Shown piece by piece: positions 42,362-52,803 of a stretch of 64,000 bases of DNA. The notes beneath the pieces were generated by a model. It was given only the letters and a program-made list of their open reading frames with translations. It did no database searches and was not told where the DNA came from. This stretch comes from Pseudochelatococcus lubricantis (lineage in GTDB: Bacteria; Pseudomonadota; Alphaproteobacteria; Rhizobiales; Beijerinckiaceae): positions 124,001 to 188,000 of the forward strand of contig NZ_JAASQI010000003.1 of NCBI RefSeq assembly GCF_011762225.1, written 5' to 3'. A program made the position numbers and the translations under genes. Every line of letters starts with the position of its first letter. The first letter of the stretch is position 1.

Positions 42362-45211
42362 CTATTGCCCGAGCCGGTCGAGAAGTGCCGGCACGTGCAC
42401 CTGGTCGGCCTTGTAGGAACCGGTGAGCACGTACATGACCATGTTCATGCCGCCGCGCGCCGCCATCTCGCGCTGGTCCGGATCGGCACCGACAGTGGGG
42501 TAAAGCGGGTTGCCGAAGTCGTCGAGCGCCCAGGCGGCCGCGAGGTCGTTGGCGGTGATGATGATCGGCGACACGTTGTCGCCGCTGCGCACCGGGCGCG
42601 GCTCGCCCTCCGGCGCGGGCGGCAGCGCCTCCACCCACGTCTGTCCGGTGGCGTAGCGGCCGGGGAAGTGGTCCATCAGGAAGAAGGTCTTGGTCAGGAC
42701 ATGGTCGGGCGGCACAGGTTCGAGTTCCGGCACGTCGATGCCGGCCAGCATCTGCCGCAACCGCGCCGTCTCGGGCGTCGGCGAGCCGCCACCGGCGCCC
42801 TGGCTCCAGGCGTCGCGGGTGTCGAAGATGACCGTGCCGCCTGCCTTCATGTAGGCATCGATCTTGCGCAGCGCCGCCTCGGAGGCCGGCGGAGCATCGG
42901 CGGCGATGGGCCAGTAGATCAGAGGATAGAAGGCCAGTTCGTCGGTCGCCGGATCGACGCCGACGGGATCGGCCGGCTCGAACGACGTGCGGAACGCGAG
43001 TTCCTGGCCAAGCCCGGCCAGGCCCGCCCTGCTCGTCTCGTCCACCTCCCCGTTGCCGGTGAGGACATAGGCGAGGCGCGTGTGAAGCGCCGCCTGACGG
43101 TCGATGTCGGAGAGCGGCGCCTGCGCGAGGGACGGCGCGGCGGGCAGGGCGAGAAGCGCCGCCGCGAGCAGAAGCACCGGCAGGGCGGAGCCGGCCCCTG
43201 CGTATGTCAGCCGTCCGCGCCGCCTGCCGCCGAGCAGGGCGCCGATCAGCGTATCTGCCATGAAAAGAACCAGCGCGGCCAGCAGCAGCGGCAGGCGCAG
43301 GTCGAAGCTCTGCGGCGAGGAAAGGGGTTTGACGGCACCGGCGAGCGGGCCGAGATCGAGCGGCGCGAGGCGGTCGCCGTCGCGCAGGACGTTGAGCGCG
43401 AGCGGTGCCTCGTTGGTGCCGTAGAAGCCCGCCGGGTGATCGCGCGAGGCGCTGACGGCGCCGTTGCGGGGAACAGGCCGCGCGGTCGCGGGCGGGCTGC
43501 GGAAAGCGCCGAATCCGTCGAGCACGCGCAGCGGCGAGACGGTTTCCGCGGAGGCGCCCGGCGCATCGGCCGCGGTGTTGTCCTGTGCGGCGGCGTGGCG
43601 GCCGGCCATGGCGATGATACGGCGCAGCATCTCGACGAAGGTGCCCGACAACGGCAGGTTCGACCACGTGGAATCCGCCGTCACATGCACCAGCACGATC
43701 AGCCCCTCGCCGCGCCGGTCGGCGGTGACGATGGGCGTGCCGTCCGACAGGGCGGCCCACGTGCGCCGGTTGAGATCGGCATCGGGCTCGGCCAGCACCT
43801 GCCGCATCACGGTGATCTCCTGCGGCGCGTCGAGCCCCTGGAACGGGCCTGTCTCCGGGAAGGGTGCGAGCGTCTTCGGCGTATCCCACGAGAGGGCGCC
43901 GCCGATGGTGCGCTCGCCCTGCCGCAGGCGTACCGGCACCAGCGTCTCGTCACTGTTGGCCATGCGCGGGCCGGCGAAGCGCAGCAGTACGCCGCCGCGC
44001 TCGACGAAGGCCTCCAGCTTCGCGGCCGTCTGGCGGTCGATGACGCCGATGTCCGTGAGGGCGATCACGGTCGCGTTCTCGTCGATCAGGCGCGCGACGA
44101 CATCGGGCAGCGCGCCGCGCGGCTCGCGCAATTCGGCGAAGGGTTCGAGCGCGCGGGCGAGATAGAAGGTCGGCGACAGCAACGGCTGGCTCGCCGTATC
44201 CGCGCCCGCGCCGGAAATCAGCCCGACCCGGTGTCGGCGCTGGCGGTCGTCGACAAGTGTCACCGCGCCGGCCGATGCCTGCCCGGCGATGTCGACGCGC
44301 GCGACGGCGTTGCGAATTTCGATCGGCAGATCGAACAGCGCCGTCGCCTCGGTCGCGCCGTCTCCGAAAGCGAAGGCGGCCTCGCCGAGGGGAAGGCTGC
44401 GGAAATCGACCGCCCGCAACCGCCCTTGCGCGGGGGCACGGGGGTCGGCGCGGGTCACCGTCACCTCCAGCCCGTCGCGCGTGTTGCGGCTGCCGGCAAG
44501 GGCAAGAGCGCCGGCGAAGGGCTCCGCGCGGACATCCAGCGCGCGCGCGCCGCGCAGGGCGTCGAGGCGCGCGGCGAAGGTCGCCTCCGCGTCTGCTATA
44601 CCCGCGCCTGCAGCGCTGACAGCGGTGCCGTCGCCGACCCAGGCGATGGCCGCATCGGCATGGGAGTCGAGAAAACGCCGGATGGATTCGAGGTGCGCGG
44701 CGCGCTCCGCCACATGGGGGCGCGGCTCCAGCGCCCGCAGCCGCTCGCCTGCGTCGGCCCCGCTGTCGAGCGCGATGTCGCCCGGCGCGTCGGCGAGGCC
44801 CACGAGCGCGACGGGCCGTTTGTCGCGGCTCGCGGAGGCGAGAATGTCGCGGGCCGCGCTCACCCGCGCCGGCCAGTCGTTCGCGGCCGAAAAGCCGTTG
44901 TCGAGCAGCAGCAGCACCGGCCCGTTGCCGGGCATGGCGGGCAGCGGGTTCCATGCCGGCCAGGCGGCGGCGAGAATGATGAGCGCCGCGATCAGCAGCC
45001 GCAGCAGCAACAGCCACCACGGTGTACGCGCGGGCGTCTGGCGGTGGGGTGCGAGGTCCAGCGCCAGCCGCAGCGGTGGGAAGGCGATGCGGCGCGGCGC
45101 GGGCGGCGTGATGCGCAGCAGCAGCCAGAGCGCCGGAAGGCCAGCGAGCGCGAGTAGCGTCAACGGTGCGGCGAAGGCGAGCGGCAGACCGAGAAAATCC
45201 AGCCCGAACAT
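42362..45211 (-). CDS. BatA-like N-terminal plus DUF4159 membrane protein
   Basis: The 949-residue protein begins with two helices and the BatA-type start (FGLDFLGLPLAFAAPLTLLALAG, PPAPRRIAFPPLRL), then a vWA-like region (GPVLLLLDNGFSAANDWPAR). After further beta-rich parts and another helix pair (about 640-680) comes the DUF4159 domain (LHTRLAYVLTGNGEVDETSRAG, then LAFYPLIYWPI and GGTVIFDTRD). The start at 45211 lies one base after the DUF58 stop. Proteins of this type work with MoxR ATPases and DUF58 proteins, but the target is unknown. Confidence 0.82.
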   Translation of the reverse strand: MFGLDFLGLPLAFAAPLTLLALAGLPALWLLLRITPPAPRRIAFPPLRLALDLAPHRQTPARTPWWLLLLRLLIAALIILAAAWPAWNPLPAMPGNGPVLLLLDNGFSAANDWPARVSAARDILASASRDKRPVALVGLADAPGDIALDSGADAGERLRALEPRPHVAERAAHLESIRRFLDSHADAAIAWVGDGTAVSAAGAGIADAEATFAARLDALRGARALDVRAEPFAGALALAGSRNTRDGLEVTVTRADPRAPAQGRLRAVDFRSLPLGEAAFAFGDGATEATALFDLPIEIRNAVARVDIAGQASAGAVTLVDDRQRRHRVGLISGAGADTASQPLLSPTFYLARALEPFAELREPRGALPDVVARLIDENATVIALTDIGVIDRQTAAKLEAFVERGGVLLRFAGPRMANSDETLVPVRLRQGERTIGGALSWDTPKTLAPFPETGPFQGLDAPQEITVMRQVLAEPDADLNRRTWAALSDGTPIVTADRRGEGLIVLVHVTADSTWSNLPLSGTFVEMLRRIIAMAGRHAAAQDNTAADAPGASAETVSPLRVLDGFGAFRSPPATARPVPRNGAVSASRDHPAGFYGTNEAPLALNVLRDGDRLAPLDLGPLAGAVKPLSSPQSFDLRLPLLLAALVLFMADTLIGALLGGRRRGRLTYAGAGSALPVLLLAAALLALPAAPSLAQAPLSDIDRQAALHTRLAYVLTGNGEVDETSRAGLAGLGQELAFRTSFEPADPVGVDPATDELAFYPLIYWPIAADAPPASEAALRKIDAYMKAGGTVIFDTRDAWSQGAGGGSPTPETARLRQMLAGIDVPELEPVPPDHVLTKTFFLMDHFPGRYATGQTWVEALPPAPEGEPRPVRSGDNVSPIIITANDLAAAWALDDFGNPLYPTVGADPDQREMAARGGMNMVMYVLTGSYKADQVHVPALLDRLGQ

Positions 45212-45212
45212 G

Positions 45213-46136
45213 TCACGCGCCCCCGTTGCGCCGGCTGGCAAGCAGCGTCAGCACCCTGAGCGCCGCCTCGCTCGCCGGTCTGTCCGTATGGTGCACCGTG
45301 AGCGTGAAGCCGTAGCGCGTGAGGATGGCACGCAGGCCTTCGCGATGCGCCTGGAAACGCCGCCGGTAATCCTCGCCCCATCCGGCCGCGTCGCCCAGAT
45401 GCAGGCGCGCGCCGCTTTCAGGATCAATGAGTTCCGTCTGGCCGCTAAACGGAAATGTCTCCTCCACGGGATCGACGACAAGCAGCACATGGCCACGCGC
45501 GCCGTTTGAAGCGATGAATGAGATAGTCTCTTCAATATCCTGCAATGGAACGAGAAAGTCGCCGATGAGCAGAGGCTCGCTGCGTTGACGTAGCGGCGCG
45601 GCGGGCGGCAGGTCCCGGTCGGCGCCGGCAACATCCGCCGCGAGGGCTTCGGCGATCTGTTCGCTGATATGACGGGAGGCGCGCGGGGCGAGCAGGCCGA
45701 GGCAGCCGACGCGCTCACCGGCGGCGACCAGCGTGTCGGCCAGTGCCAGCCCCAGCACGACGGCGCGTTCCACCTTCGGCGCACGCGCCAGTGACGAGGC
45801 GAACGCCATGGACACGGAACGGTCTATCCACAATTCGATGGTCTGCGCCGCCTCCCATTCGCGCTCGCGCACGTAGAGCTTGCTGTCGCGGGCGGAGCGG
45901 CGCCAATCGATCCGGCTGGCGGATTCGCCGGAAGTGAAGGGGCGGAACTGCCAGAAGCTCTCGCCCGGCCCAGCCCGGCGCCTGCCGTGAATGCCATGGG
46001 CAAGGCTCGTCGCCACACGCCGCGCTTCCAGCACGAGACGCGGCAGGCGGGCGGCAAGCTCGCGCGCTCTCCCGCGCTCTCCCGTTCCGGGAAAACGGCT
46101 GCGGTCAGGCAGGATCGCCACTTGCGCCATGCTCAT
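45213..46136 (-). CDS. DUF58 domain protein
   Basis: The 307-residue protein has the DUF58 signature FRPFTSGESASRIDWRRSARDSKLYVREREWE followed by a vWA-like core (TIELWIDRSVSMAFASS). No membrane helix is seen. These proteins are partners of MoxR ATPases in all-alphaproteobacterial four-gene sets like the present one. The gene follows moxR by 52 bases. Confidence 0.9.
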   Translation of the reverse strand: MSMAQVAILPDRSRFPGTGERGRARELAARLPRLVLEARRVATSLAHGIHGRRRAGPGESFWQFRPFTSGESASRIDWRRSARDSKLYVREREWEAAQTIELWIDRSVSMAFASSLARAPKVERAVVLGLALADTLVAAGERVGCLGLLAPRASRHISEQIAEALAADVAGADRDLPPAAPLRQRSEPLLIGDFLVPLQDIEETISFIASNGARGHVLLVVDPVEETFPFSGQTELIDPESGARLHLGDAAGWGEDYRRRFQAHREGLRAILTRYGFTLTVHHTDRPASEAALRVLTLLASRRNGGA

Positions 46137-46188
46137 AGGCCTGTTCAGGAAATAAACGTATCAAGTTGCAAATCAATCAGTTTATTCG

Positions 46189-47208
<1,020 letters not shown>

Positions 47209-47537
47209 CGTTTCCGTTCCTGTGCAACCTGGCGTTTCTCTGCGGTCTGGCGTCGTCAGAAAAGTGGATACCACTTTTTCGGCCTGAAAACGCCCGAACC
47301 GGTAAACTAGTGCTATTCCCGCGATTCAGCGAGTCGCAGAATGCCGGCGCGACTCGCCCTTCTGTTGTGGGGCGCCCGTGCGGCGCCAGTCAAGCGCCAC
47401 CGCGGAGAATCAGGCCGGTCATGACTATGTTATGATGTTAACCCGTGTCATGAATCGGGCGATGCAAAAAAACGGCAACCGTGCATGCATATGGCTGTAC
47501 CGTGCGTTGACGGGTGACGCCATTCCGGGAGGCGAAG
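47209..47537. other. Divergent region between the moxR and DUF1285 operons, with a 19-base inverted repeat
   Basis: AAAAGTGG (47270-47277) and CCACTTTT (47281-47288) pair exactly around ATA, in a setting (followed by a T and CGG) like a palindromic element often seen between genes in Rhizobiales genomes. Otherwise the 329 bases hold no protein-like frame. Promoters for both operons must be here. Confidence 0.55.
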
Positions 47538-48167
47538 ATGACAAGAGCGCCAGAGATGCAGCCGGCGGGCGGCGATCCGGCCGGTGTTCAGCACGACGCG
47601 CCGGAAGGGCTGGCGCGCCTGCTTTCGGCTGCGCGCGGCGCGGGTGCGCGGGAGGGTGTGGAGCGCTGGAATCCGCCCGATTGCGGTGACATCGATATGC
47701 GGATTGCCGCCGACGGCGCCTGGCTCTACCAGGGCACGCCCATCGGGCGCGCGGCGCTGGTGCGCCTCTTCGCCTCCATCCTGCGCCGCGAGGGGGAGCG
47801 CTACGTCCTCGTCACGCCTTTCGAAAAGGTGGGGATAAAGGTCGACGACGTGCCGTTCCTTGCCGTTGAAATGGCCGTCGATTCCGTGTCGCGCCGTGTG
47901 CATTTCCGCACAAACGTCGACGATGCCGTGGAGGTGGGCGAGGCTTGCCCGCTGTGTTTCCGCACGGACGCCGCCGGCGGCTTCCGCCCCTATGTGAAGG
48001 TGCGCGGCGACCTGTGGGCGCGGCTGACGCGCGCGCTGGTGCCCGATCTGCTGGCGCTGGCGGAGGAGCGCACGGTCGACGGCCGCATGATGGTGGGCAT
48101 CCCCTCCGGCGAGGCGTTCTTCCCCATCGCCGAACGCTCCGCCTTTTTCAGCGAGGAGCTGGCGTGA
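47538..48167 (+). CDS. DUF1285 family protein
   Basis: The 209-residue soluble protein has the DUF1285 core: ERWNPPDCGDIDMRIAADGAWLYQGTPIGRAALVRLFASILRRE, then YVLVTPFEKVGIKVDDVPFLAVEM. The function is unknown; the conserved neighbour of the CoA diphosphatase and cca genes is a hallmark of Rhizobiales. The ATG at 47538 is preceded by GGGAGGCGAAG, a strong site; a GTG 24 bases earlier is less likely. The stop overlaps the next start (GTGA). Confidence 0.9.
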   Translation: MTRAPEMQPAGGDPAGVQHDAPEGLARLLSAARGAGAREGVERWNPPDCGDIDMRIAADGAWLYQGTPIGRAALVRLFASILRREGERYVLVTPFEKVGIKVDDVPFLAVEMAVDSVSRRVHFRTNVDDAVEVGEACPLCFRTDAAGGFRPYVKVRGDLWARLTRALVPDLLALAEERTVDGRMMVGIPSGEAFFPIAERSAFFSEELA

Positions 48168-48808
48168 CAAGCCTGAGTTACACCGACGACGATCTCATCG
48201 CCCATCTGAAGGCGCGCCTGGTTCGCGACCCGCCGGACCGGTCGGCCCCCCACACGGGGGGAGACCACGCGCTTGGCGATCCGCTGCCGTCCATCTCTCC
48301 CATCCGCCCTGCCGCCGTGCTCGTGCCGCTCATCCCGCACGAGGCGCCGTCGGGGGTGCGTTATACCATGCTGCTGACCCAGCGGGCCGCCACACTGCGC
48401 CAGCACCCCGCGCAGATTTCCTTTCCCGGCGGCAAGATCGATCCGGAAGATCCGTCGCCGCTCGCGGCAGCGCTGCGCGAGGCGGATGAGGAAATCGGCC
48501 TGCCGGCTTCACTCGTGTGCCCGCTCGGCTATCTCGACGGCTATCTGTCAGCAACCGGCTATGCCATCGTGCCGGTGGTGGGGCTCGTCGATCCGCGCTT
48601 CACGCCGCGACCCAACCCGGAAGAGGTCGACGACGTGTTCGAGGTGCCGCTCGATTTCCTCATGGACGTCAACCACCACGAGCGCCACGCGCGCGAGTGG
48701 CACGGTACGCTGCGTCATTATTATGCAATGCCGTGGGGCAAGCGCTATATCTGGGGAGCAACGGCGGGAATCATCCGCAACCTCTACGAAAGGCTTTACG
48801 GGCCATGA
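48164..48808 (+). CDS. CoA diphosphatase-type NUDIX hydrolase
   Basis: The 214-residue protein has the CoA-pyrophosphatase pattern LLTQRAATLRQHPAQISFPGG and the Nudix helix AALREADEEIGL. The family hydrolyses CoA and CoA derivatives to phosphopantetheine and 3',5'-ADP. It starts with GTG at 48164, inside the stop of the DUF1285 gene, so the two are translationally coupled. The N-terminus has a Leu/Arg-rich helix (DLIAHLKARLVRD). Confidence 0.88.
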   Translation: MTSLSYTDDDLIAHLKARLVRDPPDRSAPHTGGDHALGDPLPSISPIRPAAVLVPLIPHEAPSGVRYTMLLTQRAATLRQHPAQISFPGGKIDPEDPSPLAAALREADEEIGLPASLVCPLGYLDGYLSATGYAIVPVVGLVDPRFTPRPNPEEVDDVFEVPLDFLMDVNHHERHAREWHGTLRHYYAMPWGKRYIWGATAGIIRNLYERLYGP

Positions 48809-48836
48809 AAGCATGTCCGAACTGCGGAACGGCGCG

Positions 48837-49094
48837 ATGAGCAGAGCGGTTTTCGAGGCGCTCGTCCTGTTTCTCAGCCCGTTCTTCCTGTTCGGCATCT
48901 ATCTCTTTCTGCGCCGGCGCAGCCCCTTCACCCGGGAGGCGTGGGACGGCCACGTGCCATGGCTCGTCATCGCGGGACTTGCCGTCGCCATCGTGGGCTT
49001 CGTCATCGCCGGGCTGACGGCCGAACGAAACGCGGGCGCCTATGTGCCTTCGCATCTGGAGGACGGCAAGCTGGTGCCGGGGCACTTCCAATGA
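48837..49094 (+). CDS. DUF6111-like small membrane protein
   Basis: The 85-residue protein has two membrane helices (about 5-25 and 42-62), separated by FLRRRSPFTREAWDGHVPW. The C-terminus has YVPSHLEDGKLVPGHFQ, which is the conserved end of small proteins encoded between CoA diphosphatase and cca in alphaproteobacteria. The ATG at 48837 is chosen because it leads straight into the first helix; an ATG at 48813 would add eight residues. Its stop overlaps the cca start by four bases (ATGA). Confidence 0.82.
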   Translation: MSRAVFEALVLFLSPFFLFGIYLFLRRRSPFTREAWDGHVPWLVIAGLAVAIVGFVIAGLTAERNAGAYVPSHLEDGKLVPGHFQ

Positions 49095-50371
49095 GCCTGC
49101 CGCAGTGCGTCCGGGATCTGCTCGGTGACGCGGTGCTGCGGCGCGTGCTCGCGGCGGTGGACGCCGAGGGCGCGGATACGCGCGTCGTCGGCGGCGCAGT
49201 GCGCAATGCGCTGCTCGGCGTGCCCGTCAAGGACATCGACTGCGCGACGACCGCCCACCCGCGCGATGTCATGCGTCTCGCGCGGGCAGCGGGGCTGAAG
49301 GCGGTGCCGACCGGCATTGAGCATGGCACCGTCACCGTCGTCGCGGACGGGCGCCCGTTCGAGATCACCACCTTGCGCCGGGACGTCGAGACCGACGGCC
49401 GCCACGCGGAGGTGGCCTTCGGAACCGATTTCGGCGAGGATGCGCAGCGGCGCGACTTCACCATCAACGCCCTTTATCTCGACAAGTCCGGCCGCATCCA
49501 CGATTTTACCGGCGGCCTCGCGGATATCGAGGCCCGGCGCGTGCGTTTCATCGGCGATGCCACGACACGCATCCGCGAGGATTTCCTGCGTATCCTGCGA
49601 TTCTTCCGCTTCTCGGCCGAGTATGGCGCGGCGGTGCTCGACGCGGACGGTTTCGCTGCCTGCATCCGCGAGCGGGCGGGGCTGTTCCGCCTGTCGCGCG
49701 AGCGTGTGCGGGCGGAATTGCTGCGCATCCTCGTCGCGCGTCGCGCGGCTGCGGTGGTCACGGCGCTGAGCGACGCGGGCCTGTTGTCCATGATGACGGG
49801 CGGCGTCGCGGAACTCGGCCGCTTCGCCCGTGTTTGCGGCCAGTCGGAAGACGCCACGCTGCGACTTCTCGCCCTTTCGGTTTCGGTGGCGGAAGATGCC
49901 GACCGGCTGCGCGAACGACTGCGGCTGTCGAATGACGAACACGAGCGTCTGTCGAAGGCGGCGGCGCTGATCGCGCATCTGCACGGAAGGCCGGAGGCGC
50001 TCGACACCCGGACGCTGCGCCGCCTCGTCGTGCTCCACGGCGTTGCCGCTGTCGCCGATGCGCTGGCCATTGTCGATGGCGAGCCGCGCCCCCGTGTGGA
50101 AGAAGCGGCGCGCGCGCTGCTGGCCAGCTTCGCGAAGGGTGAAGAGGCCGTGCCGCGGTTTCCGTTGACGGGCAAGCATGTGGCGGCGGCGGGCGTGCCG
50201 CCGGGGCCGCGAATGGGGCAGGTGCTGGAGCGGGCGAAGGCGCTTTGGCTCGCCGCCGACTGTCCGGCCGACAAACCGCAACTCGCGGCGCTGCTCAGGC
50301 TGGCGGTCGGCGAGGTTTCAGGTGAGGGGGGCGGGTGCGCCGATGGCGCGCCGGTCGAGATTCTGCGATAG
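49091..50371 (+). CDS. cca: CCA tRNA nucleotidyltransferase
   Basis: The 426-residue class II nucleotidyltransferase adds or repairs the CCA end of tRNAs. The active site is GGAVRNALLG followed by DIDCATTA (the two Asp), then EHGTVTVV, EITTLRRDVETDGRH, RRDFTINALYLD and RIREDFLRILRFFRFSAEYG. The C-terminal domain is all-alpha. It ends a four-gene operon. Its last 54 bases overlap the end of the convergent MFS gene. Confidence 0.95.
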   Translation: MSLPQCVRDLLGDAVLRRVLAAVDAEGADTRVVGGAVRNALLGVPVKDIDCATTAHPRDVMRLARAAGLKAVPTGIEHGTVTVVADGRPFEITTLRRDVETDGRHAEVAFGTDFGEDAQRRDFTINALYLDKSGRIHDFTGGLADIEARRVRFIGDATTRIREDFLRILRFFRFSAEYGAAVLDADGFAACIRERAGLFRLSRERVRAELLRILVARRAAAVVTALSDAGLLSMMTGGVAELGRFARVCGQSEDATLRLLALSVSVAEDADRLRERLRLSNDEHERLSKAAALIAHLHGRPEALDTRTLRRLVVLHGVAAVADALAIVDGEPRPRVEEAARALLASFAKGEEAVPRFPLTGKHVAAAGVPPGPRMGQVLERAKALWLAADCPADKPQLAALLRLAVGEVSGEGGGCADGAPVEILR

Positions 50372-51487
50372 CAGGCAGAGGCCGAGCCCGCCCGCCGCCA
50401 GCACGGCGGAAACCAGCGGCAGACTGCCGTAGCCCGCGCCCAGCGTCAGCGCGGTGCCGCCGATCCAGGCGCCGCCCGCGTTGCCGAGATTGAAGGCGGC
50501 TTGGTTCAGGCTCGACGCCAGATTCGGCGCCTCGCTCGCCGTATCCACGACACGAAGCTGGAGCGGCGCTGTCACCGCAAAATCCACGATGCCCCAGACG
50601 AAGATCACCGCGACGGCGGCCTGCCATATCGGAGCCGCGAAATGCAGCGCCACGAGCAGGGCGATAAGCCCGGTGAAAATACCGACGAGCGACGACATCA
50701 GCCGCCAGTCGGCCAGCCGGCCGCCGAGGAAGTTGCCGATCGTGATGCCCACGCCGAACAGCAGCAGCACCCACGTCACGTGATGCGGCTCAAGTCCCGA
50801 GACCTCGCGCAGCAGAGGCGCGATATAGGTGAAGACGCAGAACAGGCTGGCGGAAGCGAGCACGCTCATGCCCATGGCAAGCAGCACCTGCGATTTGCCG
50901 AGCACGCGGAACTCGCGCATGATGCTCGCCTTGGGGTTGGCGATGTTCGCGGGGACGAGCAGCACGAGCGCCAGCGCCGCCGCGACGCCGATCAGCGCAA
51001 CGGCCCAGAAGGTCGCGCGCCACCCCCACTGCTGGCCAAGCGCCGTGCCGGCCGGGACGCCGAGGATGTTGGCCAGCGTCAGGCCGCCGAACATCAGCGC
51101 CACCGCCTGCGCGCGCCTGTTGCGCGCCACGAGGCCCGCCGCCACCACCGCACCGATGCCGAAGTAGGCGCCGTGGCAGAAGGCCGTCACCACGCGCGCG
51201 CCCATCAGCAGCCAGTAGCTGGGCGCGATGGCGCACAGCACGTTGCCGAAGATGAACACACAGGTGAGGGCGATCAGCGTCGCCTTTCGCGGCAGGCCGT
51301 TTGTGGCGATTGCCACGATGGGCGCGCCCACGACCACGCCGAGCGCGTAGCCGGACACCAGATGCCCCGCAGCCGGAATGCTGACGCCGAGGTCTTGGGC
51401 GACTTCCGGCAGCAGGCCCATGATGACGAATTCGGTTGTGCCGATGCAGAACGATGCAGCGGCGAGAGCAAGCAGGGACAGGGGCAT
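50318..51487 (-). CDS. MFS transporter, DHA1 (AraJ/YdhP-like)
   Basis: The 389-residue protein has twelve predicted helices and the DHA1 opening CIGTTEFVIMGLLPEVAQDLGV, with a SGYALGVVVGAPIVA segment and a GGRLADW loop. Members export sugars, purines or drugs; the substrate is not clear. The ATG at 51487 lies just upstream of the first helix. The 3' end overlaps cca by 54 bases, so the two transcripts are antisense there. Confidence 0.88.
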   Translation of the reverse strand: MPLSLLALAAASFCIGTTEFVIMGLLPEVAQDLGVSIPAAGHLVSGYALGVVVGAPIVAIATNGLPRKATLIALTCVFIFGNVLCAIAPSYWLLMGARVVTAFCHGAYFGIGAVVAAGLVARNRRAQAVALMFGGLTLANILGVPAGTALGQQWGWRATFWAVALIGVAAALALVLLVPANIANPKASIMREFRVLGKSQVLLAMGMSVLASASLFCVFTYIAPLLREVSGLEPHHVTWVLLLFGVGITIGNFLGGRLADWRLMSSLVGIFTGLIALLVALHFAAPIWQAAVAVIFVWGIVDFAVTAPLQLRVVDTASEAPNLASSLNQAAFNLGNAGGAWIGGTALTLGAGYGSLPLVSAVLAAGGLGLCLLSQNLDRRAIGAPAPLT

Positions 51488-51648
51488 GAAGGCGATTCCG
51501 GCCGGCAGATGCGTTGCCGCGCCACGGCGCGGGCAGGGTATTCAGTTCGGACGGTAAGCGTTATCGAATTCGAATAGTAAAACAATCGCCCATGTTGCAG
51601 TGCAGCCATGCCGCGCGCAAAGGCGGATTCCATACGAATGTCATGATC

Positions 51649-52803
51649 TCAGGCTGGAAGCGGAATCTGCCCCGCCAACAGTGCGCCGAGCACGGCCGCC
51701 AGCAGCACCGTGCCGTCGTGCAGGGCCAGCACGAGACGGGACGGCGGGCCGTTTTCGTGCAGCCATTGCGTGGTGCCCGCGACGCAGACCGACCAGCCCG
51801 CGCCGAGCAGCGCCAGCGCCAGGGTGAACGCGGCCGCCGTTTCCGCGGCTGCGAAAACCGGCACGCCGAGTGCCAGCAGCAACAGGCCGCCCAGCGCCAC
51901 CAGCGGTGGTGTCACGCCCTGCGGGAGATGCGCGGTGAAGAGCGCGGGCGCGTACATCGCCACCATATGCCAGGAGATGCCCGCGAAGATGAGGCCGGGG
52001 GAAAGGCCGCACCCGGCCATGGCGAGAGGAGCGGCGGCCATCAGCATGGTCATGACCATCCATGCCACGACGCCGGCGAAGGTCGCGCCGATCACCGTCC
52101 GCCAGTCCTGCGTGCGCGCGGCTGGCATTTCGGCCGCCTGCGCTTCCGCCATCTGTGGGGAGACGGACGGCAGGGTCAGCGCCAGCGCGAAAGCGCCGAC
52201 CTGCGCAACCGCTGCCGCCAGCGCCGTGCCGACGAACAGGCGCGGTGCGGCGAGGCCTTCCGCGAAGCCGGCGAGCGAGGGTGCGATCAAGCCGACGAAC
52301 GCGCCGGCGCCGAACACGGCGGCGATAGCCGCCCTGCGGTCGGCGGGGCCGGTGACGCTCGCTGCCGCGTGGCGGTAGAACAGTCCGAAACCGTTGGAGA
52401 TGCCAAGCCAGAACGCGCCCAGCATCAGCGGGATGAACTGCTGGTTGAGGAGCGCCCAGGCGGACATGATACCCCCGGCGATGCCGAGGCTCGCGCCGAG
52501 CGCGAAGGCCGCGCGGCGACCGAAGGCGTCCATCAGGAAGGAGGCAGGAAAGGTGGCGACCGTCGCGCCGATCAGCATGGCCGCATAGGGCAGGGGAGCC
52601 ATCCACGGCCGCGGCGCGAGAAACGCCCCGGCAAGCGGCAGCGTGCCAACCATCAGCACCTGCGACAACACCGCAAGCGCAAAGCCCGCCGCCAGCCGGT
52701 TGACATGGCGGCTCACGGCACGATCATCGATCAGCACGGAGGGCGCGCACAGGCAGGCGAGCCTGCCGGCGCGGGCCGTGAACTCGCCGATCGGCAGGCT
52801 CAT
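51649..52803 (-). CDS. ccoA: MFS copper importer CcoA, last gene of the cbb3 assembly operon
   Basis: The 384-residue MFS protein has about twelve helices. In the region of helices 7 and 8 it carries M251xxxM255 and H279xxxM283, in WMVMTMLMA and ISWHMVAMYA. In Rhodobacter capsulatus CcoA, an MFS protein that imports copper for cbb3 oxidase, the essential motifs are (as I recall) M233xxxM237 and H261xxxM265; the Met-to-His spacing of 24 residues is the same here. A second MxxxM frame (M249/M253) overlaps the first. Its start overlaps the stop of ccoS by four bases (ATGA), so it is translated with the oxidase assembly genes. That context supports copper supply to the CuB site. Confidence 0.88.
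   Translation of the reverse strand: MSLPIGEFTARAGRLACLCAPSVLIDDRAVSRHVNRLAAGFALAVLSQVLMVGTLPLAGAFLAPRPWMAPLPYAAMLIGATVATFPASFLMDAFGRRAAFALGASLGIAGGIMSAWALLNQQFIPLMLGAFWLGISNGFGLFYRHAAASVTGPADRRAAIAAVFGAGAFVGLIAPSLAGFAEGLAAPRLFVGTALAAAVAQVGAFALALTLPSVSPQMAEAQAAEMPAARTQDWRTVIGATFAGVVAWMVMTMLMAAAPLAMAGCGLSPGLIFAGISWHMVAMYAPALFTAHLPQGVTPPLVALGGLLLLALGVPVFAAAETAAAFTLALALLGAGWSVCVAGTTQWLHENGPPSRLVLALHDGTVLLAAVLGALLAGQIPLPA

Noticed and set aside
42365-45157. A 930-codon open frame antisense to the DUF4159 gene
   Set aside because: Shadow frame of a GC-rich gene; no motif.
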